Made by a program: the position numbers and the translations under genes. A stretch of DNA of 64,000 bases. Source: Charina bottae. Its lineage: Eukaryota; Chordata; Lepidosauria; Squamata; Charinaidae. Location: contig JALMGJ010000002.1 of assembly GCA_023362775.1 (NCBI GenBank), positions 62,015,914-62,079,913 on the forward strand. Reading direction: 5' to 3'. This document shows, piece by piece, positions 29,555 to 39,967 of the stretch (its first letter is position 1; every line of letters starts with the position of its first letter). Under the pieces are notes generated by a model. That model was not told the origin of the DNA. It searched no databases and worked only from the letters and a program-made list of their open reading frames with translations.

Positions 29555-30603
29555 TCTCGGGTTTGTGCCGCTTACCTTGCTGCTGGCCGACATGCTGGAC
29601 TCCGAGCTGGAAGAGGAGCCAGTCACCGGAAGCAGCAGGCTTGGCGCGGAACCGACCGAAGACCCAGAGATGCTGATTGGAGGAGACCCGGAAGGAGTAA
29701 CACCTCCACCAATCAGTATGTGCCAAAGGAGAGCAGAAAGGCAGGCCGAGCAATGCAAGGCTTGATTGGTCCCTGCTCCCCAACGGCGCAAATTTTGACT
29801 TAAAAAGCCGGCGCGACGAGCTCCGGTTGCCGGAGACAACCAATCCTACCTGCGACCTGCACGCCTAGGAACCAGTGACCCTCCCACCACGTGGACCGCT
29901 GAAGCCGGGCCTAGCTGAGCCACTTCTGCTGACCCAGCCTCCATGCCAGACCCTGCCACCGCCGAGGAATCCGAACAAGGGAGTCGCCCCGCTTACTTTC
30001 TGCCGCCGAGTTCTGAGTCACCTCCTGCTGCTGTGTCTTCATCTCCTAGGATGTGTGAACATCCTGACCACGAAAGCTGCCCAGAGCCTAACCTGCTGCC
30101 TGCAGAAGAGACCACGACCGGGGTAAGCACCACTCTCTTGCCAATCCACCATGTGACTGCACGTGCCCAGGATCTCCAGCCTATCTCCGAACCCGAACTG
30201 CTCCCGGCTGCGCCACTACCTTCCAGCATTGCCTCCTGGGGACCATCCACCAAGGACGTACCCATCCCACAGCCATGCCAACCCGACGCTGGTCCCAATT
30301 GGGCTGCCTTCATCGGAGCCCGGGCTGCACCAGTTCCAACCAGCCAGGCTTGCTCCACGTCCACTGCTGCCTTACCTGCCACATCTGGACTGCTGCCTGG
30401 TGTTGCCTCATCCTCGGAGCCAGTGCCAGCTGGGCCTGTGTCCCCTGTGGTCTGCACTGCTGGGCCTGCAGGGCCAACCGGACTTGTTGCTCTTCTGCCT
30501 ACAGGGGAAGAGGGGGACAGTATAGATTGGGCTGCCTGTGTATCTCTGTAAATAAAGTTGTTTTCAGTAACACTTCCGTGTCGGCCTTAGTCGGAACAGG
30601 ACA
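29555..30603 (+). mobile_element. Putative solo LTR or LTR-like insert
   Basis: The GC-rich block differs sharply from the AT-rich L1 around it and is flanked by ATTAA (29550-29554, 30604-30608). It has CCAAT-type boxes (29703, inverted ATTGG at 29763), a TATA-like TTAAAAAG (29800-29807) and a poly(A) signal AATAAA (30551-30556), followed by a U5-like end GTCGGAACAGGACA. It lacks a canonical TG start, and no second copy is in the window. It may instead be part of a non-autonomous LTR element. A 202-codon Pro/Ser-rich frame (29943-30551) lies inside without known motifs. Confidence 0.42.
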
Positions 30604-30712
30604 ATTAAAGACAAATGGAATCATACAAGCCTTAATATCAATCCAAATACATATTCTTAATTTCTTATCCCACATCCAAATATACCAAGGCATTTACTTG
30701 TCTCCATATTAC

Positions 30713-31122
30713 TCATAAGGCATTTTTCGTAAGAAAATTTAACAGTCCAACTGCCCCCCTTAAAAAAGCAAGCTCCTCAATAGAAAACCTCCCACATAGC
30801 ATATCTTCGTTCTCAAAACAATCCTTCAGGAAAACAGCCTCATCAATATCAAACTTTAACTCCTTCTTCACCAAAGTATGTTCGTTGCCTGGCATTTCTT
30901 CAGAGAGTCTATTCTCAATGTAAGGAAAAAATCCCCCTCTTGATAAACATCTTTCTCCCCCCACAGAACATCTCCAGCCAGTTGACACATTTTAGAACTG
31001 ATATTTTCTACAATGTCCTGAATATCTTGCATAATGGCTTGGCGGGTATCATGGAAAATCTGTCTGAAATCACAACGAAGCCCAGAACAAAGCTCTGAGA
31101 TGATTTCCTTAAGATTGTCCAT
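30713..31122 (-). pseudogene. L1 ORF1 N-terminal part
   Basis: The ATG at 31122 opens MDNLKEIISELCSGLRCDFR, a coiled-coil-like start (QIFHDTRQAIMQDIQDIVENI) typical of L1 ORF1 proteins. A frameshift near 30900-30990 moves it into the frame with VKKELKFDIDEAVFLKDCF and FSIEELAFLRGAVGLLNF, which ends near 30713. RRM-like and C-terminal domains are missing. The living protein is an RNA-binding trimer. Confidence 0.65.
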
Positions 31123-31812
31123 ATTTCAGGCAGTAGATTATGGCGCCCCCTGGATACTTGACTAATGCAGATAGGAGCTAATGAGTTAATGAAAGGCTTT
31201 CGAAGTTATTAAGTGAAATTGACAAAAGAAAAATTTGCTAACCAGCGGCTACAGGAAAAGAACAGAAAAATGAAAACTCAGAACAGCAAAATTAACGTGT
31301 AGGAAAAAGTGAAGTCTTTCAAATTAAATACAAAAATAGTAATGGGGAGATGATTAATTATTCTCAGTCCACCTTAAGTTAAAAAAGTTTTTGAAATTAA
31401 TCCAGAAATAACGATAGGCAGCAAGAGAGTCCACTTTTTCTTGTTGTAGAAAGCCTCTCTTAGGGTAAGAAAACTTAAAAATATAAATTGAGTGATTTAG
31501 AAATGGGGGGAGGCTCAACCTATTGTCCTATTAAGGCTACAAATGTGGGTTGAAAATGATGGCTTCCCCAGCGTCCCATTGTCTCTTACCAGGTCTTCAT
31601 TTTTTGCGATTCTCAGGCAGCAAGGCAACATTTTGGAGGACAAAATGGGATAATTCTGAGCTTTTTCTTAACTCATGAAAAAGCTCTGGGCTTCAGGTAA
31701 AAGCCTGAGCCCCCAAAAAAACCCCGCATTGTCAGATCTGTCCATGGAGCACGCAAACAAGGCTGTTCAGTTGGCCATGTTCCCCACTGGAAGTCAGGAC
31801 TTTATAATTCTT

Positions 31813-32268
31813 GAACTGTAAGCCTAGCAATTCTTCGAAGAGTACCTCTTGTAATATTGACCTTGGATATTTGACTACTCTGTTAATCTTTGTTACATTA
31901 TGTGCCCCACCGCCCCAAGTCTAAATTATACCTCCAATTTGGTTCACGTGTATGCATATTTGACACTATGGTCAAGCCAAAAAATCCACAGGGAATGATT
32001 CTAGGCTGACCATATGTCCGTTTTGAATGGGACAGTTCCGGTTTTTTTAGCATTTTTCAACCGTCCTGTCGTTTAGATAAAAATCTCAATTTTGTCCTGT
32101 TTTTTAAACCCGGCGGGAATGGCGCAGAAGGAGGATCTGAGCCGGAGCTGCCGATTGGAGGCATAATCTGTGTGCAAACTGCAAAGAAAAGATGATACAT
32201 TCCTTGCCTCTTTCTTTCTCTAACCCAGAAACATTCTCTGTGTGTGCATGTGCAAATGCTACTTGTAA
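31813..32268. other. Unassigned DNA, possible hAT remnant
   Basis: GGCTGACCATATGTCCGTTTTGAATGGGACAG at about 32006 resembles one end of a DNA-transposon family, but no matching second end or target duplication was found. Confidence 0.35.
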
Positions 32269-32360
32269 CATTCTCTCTCTCTCTCTCTCTCTCTCCCTCT
32301 CCCTCTCCCTCTCCCTCTCCCTCTCCCTCTCCCTCTCCCTCTCCCTCCCTCCCTCTCTTC
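32269..32360. repeat. (CT)n / (CCCTCT)n microsatellite
   Basis: CT units grade into CCCTCT units and then CCCT. Confidence 0.96.
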
Positions 32361-33082
32361 TATGTTAGGAAACCAACCTCCAAAATGTGGCTTTTTTCAT
32401 TGCAGCAAGAATCTCTATGTTTCTCTTTCTGTCTTCTCCTGTAGCTGAACACTTTACACAGTAAATTACTTCTTTAAAATTCCCCTATCTCCCCAACTAA
32501 TCTCTGAACTCCATTCCTGTATCTCTCTCTGAATTCAATGTATTACTCCAAACTCTATGCCGTTCTCCCACTGAATGAAATGTATTACTTTCTGAACCTT
32601 CTGTTTTTCTCCCCCTGAAACAAATATGCTGCTACTCTCTGAACACCTTGTCTTTCTCTCACTGAAATGAGCAATGTGTTTAAGTCTCATAGAATTTTAC
32701 TGCTTCTTATTTGATTGCTTTTTAGGTTAGCTTTCAATATTATTTGGGCTATAATCCCCACACATTGTCCAAATATTAGTTAATAAATTGTGTGATGGGT
32801 TATTAATTAGAGTTTCGTTTTTGGACTTTGGGAACACATAAGCCTGTTTAATAATCTATAATGTAAAGATCCCAAGAGAGTTGACATGGTGGCAGGCCCC
32901 TGTTTGTAACACCTCTGAGACAAAACTCTAAATACATTGCCACCATTGTCATTTTCTGAAGGGATAGAAGAGGGCTCCACTATTCCCTGCCTTAAAGGTG
33001 GTTCATGACTACTGATGCTTTCTTTTCCATACTTACCATAAACACCATTTAATTAATGTAATTTACATCTGAGTACTGTATT
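32361..33082. other. Unassigned DNA
   Basis: No gene or known repeat recognised. Confidence 0.5.
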
Positions 33083-33087
33083 TTTAA

Positions 33088-33275
33088 AATAATAATAAAA
33101 TAAAATAAAATAAAATAATAAAATAAAATAATAAAATAAAATAAAATAAAATAAAATAAAATAAAATAAATAAAATAAAATAAAATAAAATAAAATAAAA
33201 TAAAATAAAATAATAAAATAAAATAAAATAAAATAAAATAAAATAAAATAAAATAAAATAAAATAAAATAATAAT
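33088..33275. repeat. (AAAAT)n microsatellite
   Basis: Pentamer AAAAT units with occasional AAT interruptions. Long antisense Phe/Ile/Leu frames here are repeat artefacts. Confidence 0.96.
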
Positions 33276-33293
33276 ACAAAAAATATAATAAAA

Positions 33294-33634
33294 GGGGCGT
33301 GGTGGCTCAGTGGGTAAGACTTCCAGGCTTGTTGATCAGAAGATTGCAAGTTCAGAGGTTCGAATCCCTAGCCCCGCATGATGGAGTGAACTCCCGCACT
33401 CGCCCCAGCTCTTGCCAACCTAGCAATTTGAAACCATGCAAATGCAAGTAGATTAATAGGTACCACTTCGGTGGGAAGGTAACAGCATTCCGCGTGCATC
33501 ATGCTGGCCACATGACCATGGAAGCATCTTTGGACAATGCTGGCTCTTTGGCTAACAAACAGAGATGAGCACCGGCTCCTAGAGTTGGACACAGCTGCAC
33601 AAATGTGTGGGGAGAACCTTTACCTTTTTAACTG
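33294..33634 (+). mobile_element. tRNA-derived SINE, near full length
   Basis: The head has pol III boxes: A (TGGCTCAGTGG, 33303-33313) and B (GGTTCGAATCC, 33357-33367). The body reads CTTGCCAACCTAGCAATTTG, GTACCACTTCGGTGGGAAGG and GCCACATGACCATGGAAGC, the pattern I know from abundant squamate SINEs, and it ends GAACCTTTACCTTTTT. It cannot be a tRNA gene because the cloverleaf 3' half is replaced. Transcription would be by pol III, with a LINE supplying RT. Confidence 0.85.
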
Positions 33635-33635
33635 T

Positions 33636-33705
33636 ATTTTTATTTATCATATTTATATCCCACCCATCTCCCTCACAAGAAGGGACCCTGGGCGGTATAG
33701 AATAG
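33636..33705 (-). mobile_element. CR1/L3 3' tail fragment
   Basis: Antisense terminal block ATATCCCACCCATCTCCCTC ... GGGACCCTGGGCGGTATA, directly next to the SINE end. Confidence 0.72.
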
Positions 33706-34305
33706 TACTCTATAGGATTGTGGTGTGATCTTCTCTTGCATGACATGAAGAATTAGTTTAAAATAATAAAGTTCAGGTTAGGTCCCTAAGGTATGAAACA
33801 TCTCATAGTTTGGACTGGATGAGTCAGTCATCTAAGCCCTTCTGTAGCAAAACATTGGTTTGATATATGCCACCACTTAAAAGTTTTGGACACTATTTGT
33901 GTTCCTTTCATTTATGTCTCTAATATAAACTCTCTGGGATCTTGTTCTGGAAGGGAGAAAAATTAATTAATTTTGTCATTCTCTTATATCCCATATGCCA
34001 GACTGCTAGATTTCATAAAGTGTCATTTGAAAATCTAGTTTTTGAAGAAGCATGCAAAAGTCTTTCATTTGACACATCATTATGGTTTAATTGTACTTAA
34101 TTTTTTTGTACTTAATTTTTTTTTACATAGTAAGATAATTACTAAAAGTTACATATTTCCAAAACAATCACCAAGTCCAGATGTGTTCTTTGACTCCTTA
34201 TCTAGCTAACATACATCTTCAACATTCCCATGATTATTGTTATAGAATGCACATTAATTTAAACTATCAAGAATGCTGTGCTTGATTATAATATAAGCAT
34301 TATTA
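33706..34305. other. Unassigned AT-rich DNA
   Basis: No gene or known repeat recognised. Confidence 0.5.
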
Positions 34306-34307
34306 TT

Positions 34308-34387
34308 GTTATTGCAAACCATCCAGAGTCGCTCTTTGAGTGAGATAGGTGGTGATTAAATTTGAAATATAAATAAATAAATAAATT
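34308..34387 (+). mobile_element. CR1/L3 3' tail with AAAT microsatellite
   Basis: AACCATCCAGAGTCGCTCTT ... AGATAGGTGGTGATTAAATTTGAA followed by (ATAA)n is the sense-strand CR1 terminal block. Confidence 0.65.
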
Positions 34388-34434
34388 TATGAACTAGGTT
34401 CCAGCTGAGAAAGTACACAATGTGTCCTATGTTT

Positions 34435-34436
<2 letters not shown>

Positions 34437-34517
<81 letters not shown>
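34437..34517. repeat. (TG)n(AG)n microsatellite
   Basis: About 20 TG units then about 19 AG units. Confidence 0.97.
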
Positions 34518-34520
<3 letters not shown>

Positions 34521-35382
34521 CAGAAGAGCAAACCTGCAAGCAGTGAGATTAGAGGAAAATGAAACACAAAAGTATATCCTGTGAAAATTACATTAAAGCT
34601 TAATAATGGTATCCAATTATCCCTTCTGACAAAGAAAGGGATTCTGTCAGTCAAAAAGGAAGGGGGTGATTCCTCTCTCCACTACTAGTTCTTTGCACAT
34701 TCTAAGAAACTGTCCCAAGAGTTGAGTGACTCTGTGGGAATACAGTGGTTGCAGGAAGATGGGCTTATTGGAAAGTTCCATTGAGTGAAAGGAAATTTGT
34801 TAGCTTTGCTCATGGTGACTTCCTGGAAGACATAGAGAATCTACTCAGGGCACAAGGCAGAGGAGGAGACATTCCCCAATGGTCTTTGGAGATGTTTGCA
34901 AGCTAAGAAGAAATGGCATTGCTTTAAAAAGGAGAGGATGAGCAGTCAGTGTCCTGGAAAAAGTAATGAGAAACTCTACAGAGAAGCTGAGAGAATTTGG
35001 TAAAAGTCAACCCTCTTGGAAAGAGAAATGCTGAAAAAGCAAGAAAATGACTAAAGGAAGACAAAGAAGGAAGAAGAGCTGTGCTAACATAAGAAGGAGA
35101 ATTCCCAGAATGTGGGCAGAGAAAGAAATTAATAGGCATCTAGAAGGAATTATAACTAAAACTTAATTATAGAAATAAAAGTAGATTTATTGCTAAGTTT
35201 GTATAAAAATCCATAATGTGAACTCTTAAATGTGTAAAGAGATAAAACCTAACAATATAGCAAATCAGAATTGACAGCCTGGCTTATCTAAGCATCCAAC
35301 TTATTTTGTATTTAACTATTTACATTTTTGGTAATAAAAATTATCTATCCAGGCTGGTTGCCACACTCTTTAGAAACGACCT
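34518..35382. other. Unassigned purine-rich DNA
   Basis: No gene or known repeat recognised. Purine bias at 34830-35110. Confidence 0.5.
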
Positions 35383-35390
35383 ACAGTACC

Positions 35391-35466
35391 GGCCTGGCGT
35401 GCTATGGTCCATGGGTTCACAAAGAGTCGGACACGACTTAACGACTGAACAACAACAATAACAACA
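35391..35466 (+). mobile_element. RTE-BovB 3' end, 76 bp
   Basis: GGCCTGGCGTGCTATGGTCC ... GACTGAACAACAACAATAACA is the BovB terminus. ACAGTACC flanks it at 35383-35390 and 35467-35474. Confidence 0.88.
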
Positions 35467-35474
35467 ACAGTACC

Positions 35475-35704
35475 CTACAGGAGCAAACATGGAATTCAAC
35501 TGGAATCTGTTGGCTTTCCTGTTTGGTCTGATGTGAAGATGAATAATTGGGTATCATCAGCATACTGTGTATCATCTCCACATCCTGTGTATCACTCCCA
35601 GTCTCGTTTCCAGAACTTGCTATTGCACTGTTCTGGGAGCTCTTGTTTCTCACCCTCACAGAATTCAGTTTCAAACACTCCAGATCAGGTTTGCAAAGTA
35701 CTTT
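35475..35704. other. Unassigned DNA between RTE fragments
   Basis: No convincing feature. Confidence 0.4.
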
Positions 35705-36062
35705 CCAAGCATTGATGCCTTTGAACTCTGGTGCCGGAGAAGACTCCTGAGAATACCGTGGACATCCAAGAAAACAAACCAATGGATCGTTGAACAAATC
35801 AGCCCAGAATTCTCACTCAAGGCTCAAATGACCAGACTCAAATTATCCTACTTTGGACACATTATGTGAAGACCAGGAGAAGGCTCTAATGTTGGGAAAG
35901 GTGGAAGGAAAGAAAAGAAGAGGACGACCAACAGCAAGGTCGATGGACTCTGTTACAGTGGCAATGAGTACAGTGTTGGAAGACCTGAAAGACCAGGTTA
36001 GGGACAGGTCTTGGAGAAAATTTATATATGTGATCACTAAGAGTCAACAATGACTTGATGGC
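35705..36062 (+). mobile_element. RTE-BovB-related 3' end
   Basis: It encodes in broken frames FELWCRRRLLRIPWTSKKTNQ, LKLSYFGHIM (then TGA, CGA-to-TGA type), LGKVEGKKRRGRPTARSMD and KFIYVITKS, ending CACTAAGAGTCAACAATGACTTGATGGC. It is a different subfamily from the BovB copies at 25.8 and 51.6 kb, closer to that at 53.6 kb. Boundaries are approximate. Confidence 0.82.
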
Positions 36063-36718
36063 AAATAATCAATCAATTTATCCTCATTCTTGATTGAGCA
36101 TGACTACAAACATGTGTGTATGCACACACACACTTATTCGGGGAGAGGTTAATTTTTAGAGGGTGCAAAAAAAACCCATTTAAAGCCTTTTTAAGTCAAT
36201 ATTTATCTAAAGGTTCATGGGGATGGGGTGCAAAGGAAGATTCTGGTCATGGAGAAGAGATCCTATTGACACTGGAAGCAACATACATACAGTGTTTTAA
36301 AGCCTTTAAAAAAGAGAAAGCTATTCTATTATTTGCCATGGCAACTGCCAGTAAAACCAATTGTTCCTGTTCTTTCTTCCCTTAAATTTGCCCCCTGAGA
36401 ATTGGAGGTGGGCTGAATATGCAAGATCATTTTGTTTCAGCCCTAGAATGTATGATCCAAACTAAAATAGTATCTTATGGAGATGATTAAGTTCTGTTTT
36501 ACCTGGTTTGGGGTTTAAACTAAAATCGTATTACCCTACTTCCATTTCATTTTATGATTCCTAAAAATAATGCATTAAAGTTTGTACACAGTTCTCCTAA
36601 TACATGCATTTTGGCACACACGTCCTCCTAATTTACATAATGTCTTACACATTTTCTGCCATCTATAATTATTTGCAAAACTTGAATTAATGTTTTGATT
36701 CAAGCAAGTTTGGATGAA
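36063..36718. other. Unassigned DNA
   Basis: No gene or known repeat recognised; a short CA run near 36123. Confidence 0.5.
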
Positions 36719-36719
36719 G

Positions 36720-37660
36720 TTTATTTATTTATTTGTTTAATTTATATGACCGCCCATCTCCCCACATGGGGAACTCTGGGCGGTTCACAATCAATAAGTT
36801 AAAATAAAATCTAAAAATATATAAAAAACACAATAGTACAATACAATAATAATTATAAAATCCAGATGAATGAAGGAATTCATTAAAAGAAGGACATTAA
36901 AATTAGGGGATTATCCACCCCCATGAGGAACTATCCCTTCCTCCTTCCCATCCCAGGTGGCAGAACCAGGTTTTCAGCTCTTTCCTAAAGGTCGGGAGGG
37001 AGGAAATCTGTCTCAACTCTGGGGGAAAGATGTTCCATAGAGTGGGCGCTGTCACAGAGAAGGCCCACCTCCTAGACCCCATCAGATGGCATTCTCTAAT
37101 TGATGGGGTTCGTAGCAGGCCCTCTCTGAATGACCGGGTGGGGCGGGTCGATAACATGGGGATAAGACGGTCCCTCAGGTATTCTGGTCCCATGCCATGT
37201 AGGGCTTTAAAGGTGATAACCAACACCTTGAATTGTACCCGGAAGCAAACCGGCACCCAATGCAGCTCGTGGAGCAACTGTGTTACATGTGCAGATCTTG
37301 GCGCACCCAAAACTGCCCGCGCGGCTGCATTCTGCACCAGCTGAAGCTTCCGGATAGTCTTCAAGGGTAGCCCCATGTAGAGCGCATTGCAATAATCTAC
37401 ATGGGAGATGACGAGAGCATGAGTGACTGTACGGAGGGCGTCGTGCTCCAGGAATGGGTGTAACTGGCGCACTAACCAAAGTTGTGCAAAAGCCCTCCTA
37501 GCCATGACTGCCACCTGCTCTTCGAGCAGGAGTCGTGAGTCTAGAAGAACCCCCAGATTATGCACCAGTTCCGAACGGGGTAGTGCTAAGTTAAAATATT
37601 GTAGCAATTTCAAGGGCCTGCTTGAAAGTAGCAAGGCTCTGAAGTGTTTTGTAGCTCTTT
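36720..37660 (-). mobile_element. CR1/L3 LINE, 3' third
   Basis: The minus strand ends in an AAAT tail (plus strand TTTATTTATTTATTTG near 36720) and carries the terminal hairpin block. Upstream is the longest CR1 coding piece in the window. It is 5' truncated at about 37660, with no target duplication found. Confidence 0.87.
36903..37634 (-). pseudogene. CR1 ORF2 C-terminal 243 residues, open
   Basis: The frame is uninterrupted: LNLALPRSELVHNLGVLLDSRLLLEEQV, LWLVRQLHPFL, THALVISHVDYCNALYMGLP, RKLQLVQNAAARAVLGAPRS, HELHWVPVCFRVQFKVLVIT and LWNIFPPELRQISSLP. It is the post-polymerase part of CR1 RT (after the YADD box), so it has no catalytic motif. It is open because the copy is young or by chance. 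It aligns with 6258-6705. Confidence 0.87.
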
Positions 37661-37999
37661 AAACTATTGAACATATAGTTGAAATATACTGTATTGAAAA
37701 TATACTGTATAGTGGTGTAACTTCTATATAGGAGGATTGAGAGGGGATGATGTGATGTGATATGATGACGATGTGATGAACTAAGTGATGTGACAGCTGT
37801 TTGACATTGACATGAACAGTCAGGCTATCAGTTTTATCACCTCATTAAACTCTCTGCCTACCACAGCTCTTTTGGGTGACAAGACTAACACTGCTTTGTG
37901 TTTGATTCACTTTTTTCTAACAAGGCCAGCTGCAAGGCTTAAGTTTGCTATTTTCTATGCTAATGGAGGGATCCACATCTGTCCTGGCTCTGCCAATGT
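37661..37999. other. Unassigned DNA with short GATGTGAT repeats
   Basis: Loose repeats of GATGTGATG at 37746-37793; nothing else recognised. Confidence 0.5.
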
Positions 38000-38007
38000 A
38001 GCTAAGA

Positions 38008-38135
38008 CAGTGTTTTTCAACTCTGGCAACTTTAAGATATGTGGACGTCAACTCCCAGAATTCCCCAGCCAGCATACTTCAATTCTGGGAGTTGAAGTCC
38101 ACACACCTCAAAGTTGCCAAGGTTGAAAAACCCTG
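38008..38135. mobile_element. hAT-type fold-back MITE, complete
   Basis: Termini CAGTGTTTTTCAA and TTGAAAAACCCTG form inverted repeats that continue inward to a near-palindrome of 128 bp (CAACTCCCAGAATT / AATTCTGGGAGTTG). The 8-bp duplication AGCTAAGA (38000-38007, 38136-38143) is exact and typical of hAT transposases. It has no coding capacity. Confidence 0.92.
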
Positions 38136-38143
38136 AGCTAAGA

Positions 38144-38997
38144 GATCAGATCAGTTCTTGGAACTCTGAATATAGGCTCAAGATAGATCATACATCCTTG
38201 GGTCAAAACCTATTTTTACCTTCTGCATGATTGAGGCAGATTTAATTGTTTTAACATTCAATTAATATGTCAAGCTAAGACATACAGATGCTGACCTAAA
38301 CATGTATTGTTTTCAAGAATCAAGGGTGGCAAGGCTATGCATGCCATTTATTCCATGCCAGCCTCTTTCTCCTATGTCCTGATAACTCTGGCACAGCATC
38401 ATACTGTCCCAACCTGGTTCTACTACTTTGCTAATTAACTAACAGCAGTAATACTTCAGTGTCACATGAAGCCTGGCACCCTAGAAAAGCAAGTGGAAAA
38501 GTAAGAGCTTACCTTTTAATATAGTTTTTAGATGTGTTTAATTTTAAGTTGCGATAGGACACTTTCTGCATTGGTTCAGCTCACTAGGTTGCTTGCTCAA
38601 ATATTTGGAGACAGCTGTACTTGCCTGATCTGCCTTAAAAGAGTTACATGGGTCATATTTTTATCGTGGAGAAATATTTAAAGATATCCAGCTGGAACTA
38701 GGCAGGGCCAGTGCCCTCTAAGAAACTACAATTCCTACTAATCTTATCCCATTTTGCCAAAAAGATGAAGTAGCAGCAGGCATTCTGGTGCTTCCCCATT
38801 ACAGCCAATGGACAAGTTTGCTTTAAATCGAATCTCAAAAGGCCTCCAGTCAAATCTGTTTGCCCATGGATCACAACTCAGATTAAACCTTGCCCTCTTC
38901 AAATTTCAAATGTCTAGTTTGAATCAAATCACAATTGATTTGAACAGGCCCAGTTTTTATGCACTTCTTGGCAAACAATATCTTTGCAAGCAGTTTC
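38144..38997. other. Unassigned DNA
   Basis: No gene or known repeat recognised. Confidence 0.5.
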
Positions 38998-39005
38998 CTT
39001 TAATC

Positions 39006-39254
39006 CAGAGCTTTCCAAACTGTGTGTCGCGACACAAAAGTGTGCCGCCACACAACCCGGAAGTGCTGATCATCATCAGCGCTTCCAGGTATTCCCGCGG
39101 CGACACACTAACGGCGGCGCGCAAAAACCCAAAAGCAGCAGCAGCGCTTCCGGGTTTTTGCACGCTGCCGCAACGGCGGCACTTCTGGGTTTTCCCGCAG
39201 CGACACACCAACGGCGGTTGGTGTGTCGCTGCGGGAAAACTTTGGAAAGCCCTG
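39006..39254. mobile_element. hAT-type MITE, GC-rich
   Basis: Inverted termini CAGAGCTTTCCAAA and TTTGGAAAGCCCTG bound 249 bp. Flanks CTTTAATC (38998-39005) and CTTTAATA (39255-39262) match at 7 of 8. Internally CGACACACNAACGGCGG and CGCTTCCGGGTTTTT-like units recur. Frames across it are not coding. Different family from 38008-38135. Confidence 0.88.
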
Positions 39255-39262
39255 CTTTAATA

Positions 39263-39845
39263 CATTATGTTTTTGTCTGCATTTGGCCCTCGTTCTACTA
39301 ATCTGGTGAATTGCACCAAAAAAACTCAGAACATATGAGTTTCTACATATAACATGAATGTTCAGAAAGTATGAACTAGATATGTTCTTGTTAAAAAAAG
39401 ATGTTCTTCTCATTCCTTTTGTTCTGTAATAGGTCTGTGATATGGAAGAGAGGTGAAAGTCCACTATGATCAGGAGAATCCATTTTAATAATTCCAAACC
39501 ACTTATCAAAATAAAATGCTAGAAGAAGTAGAAGTGTAGCTTCTACTTTATAATGATATAAATGATACTTTATCATCATTTCCCTTTTTTCCCCATGAAG
39601 TAGCTGTGATGTTTCTTTCTGCAGCATATTCATTTCTTAAAATACCTTCATACCTGGGCTCGGTTCAGTTTTTCATTTGATCTGAAGCCCAGGGGTTGCC
39701 AATAGAATTGTTTGAGCTTATGCCACTGAGGGGCTTGTATCAGCCAAGTGACCGCTTCATCTGTGCATCTACTCAAGAGTGACATTAATAGGAATACCTA
39801 GTGATGCTAAGACGTTGGTAATATTTATATATAAATACTGTATAT
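39263..39845. other. Unassigned DNA
   Basis: No gene or known repeat recognised. Confidence 0.5.
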
Positions 39846-39846
39846 T

Positions 39847-39960
39847 TTATTTATTTATTTATTTATTTTATTTATTATTGTATTTATACCCCACCTATCC
39901 CCTCCCTAACGGAGGACTCTAGGCGGCTTACATACATCATTATACATATACATCGTTATA
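39847..39960 (-). mobile_element. CR1/L3 3' tail
   Basis: Plus strand (TTTA)n at 39847-39875, then TATTTATACCCCACCTATCC, CTAACGGAGGACTCTAGGCGG: the antisense terminal block. Confidence 0.75.
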
Positions 39961-39967
39961 CAATTTC

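Larger units (their letters stand above)
29000..31795 (-). mobile_element. L1-type LINE, internally deleted, with intact ends
   Basis: The 17-bp target duplications bound a 2.8-kb unit transcribed leftward. A 5' UTR of about 670 bp starts at 31795 (GACTTCCAGTGGGGAACATGGCC). The start of ORF1 follows (31122-30713), and a 3' region ends in an A-rich tail (plus strand TTTTTTATATATT at 29000). ORF2 and most of ORF1 are absent. An LTR-like GC-rich insert occupies 29555-30603. The ends are those of a complete target-primed insertion, so the deletion either preceded retrotransposition or came later inside the copy. Confidence 0.85.

Noticed and set aside
29943..30551. 202-codon Pro/Ser/Ala-rich frame as a host gene
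   Set aside because: It sits inside an LTR-like block nested in an L1 unit, without known motifs; biased composition explains the open frame.
32006..32120. Complete DNA transposon starting GGCTGACCATATGTCC
   Set aside because: Only one end is recognisable; no inverted partner or target duplication was found.
33049..33349. Phe/Tyr/Ile-rich frames resembling membrane proteins
   Set aside because: They are translations of the AAAAT microsatellite.
33294..33370. Functional tRNA gene
   Set aside because: Pol III boxes are present, but the 3' half does not close a cloverleaf and continues into a SINE body.
36903..37634. Open 243-codon frame as a domesticated host gene
   Set aside because: It is the standard C-terminal part of CR1 ORF2 ending in a normal CR1 3' UTR and tail.
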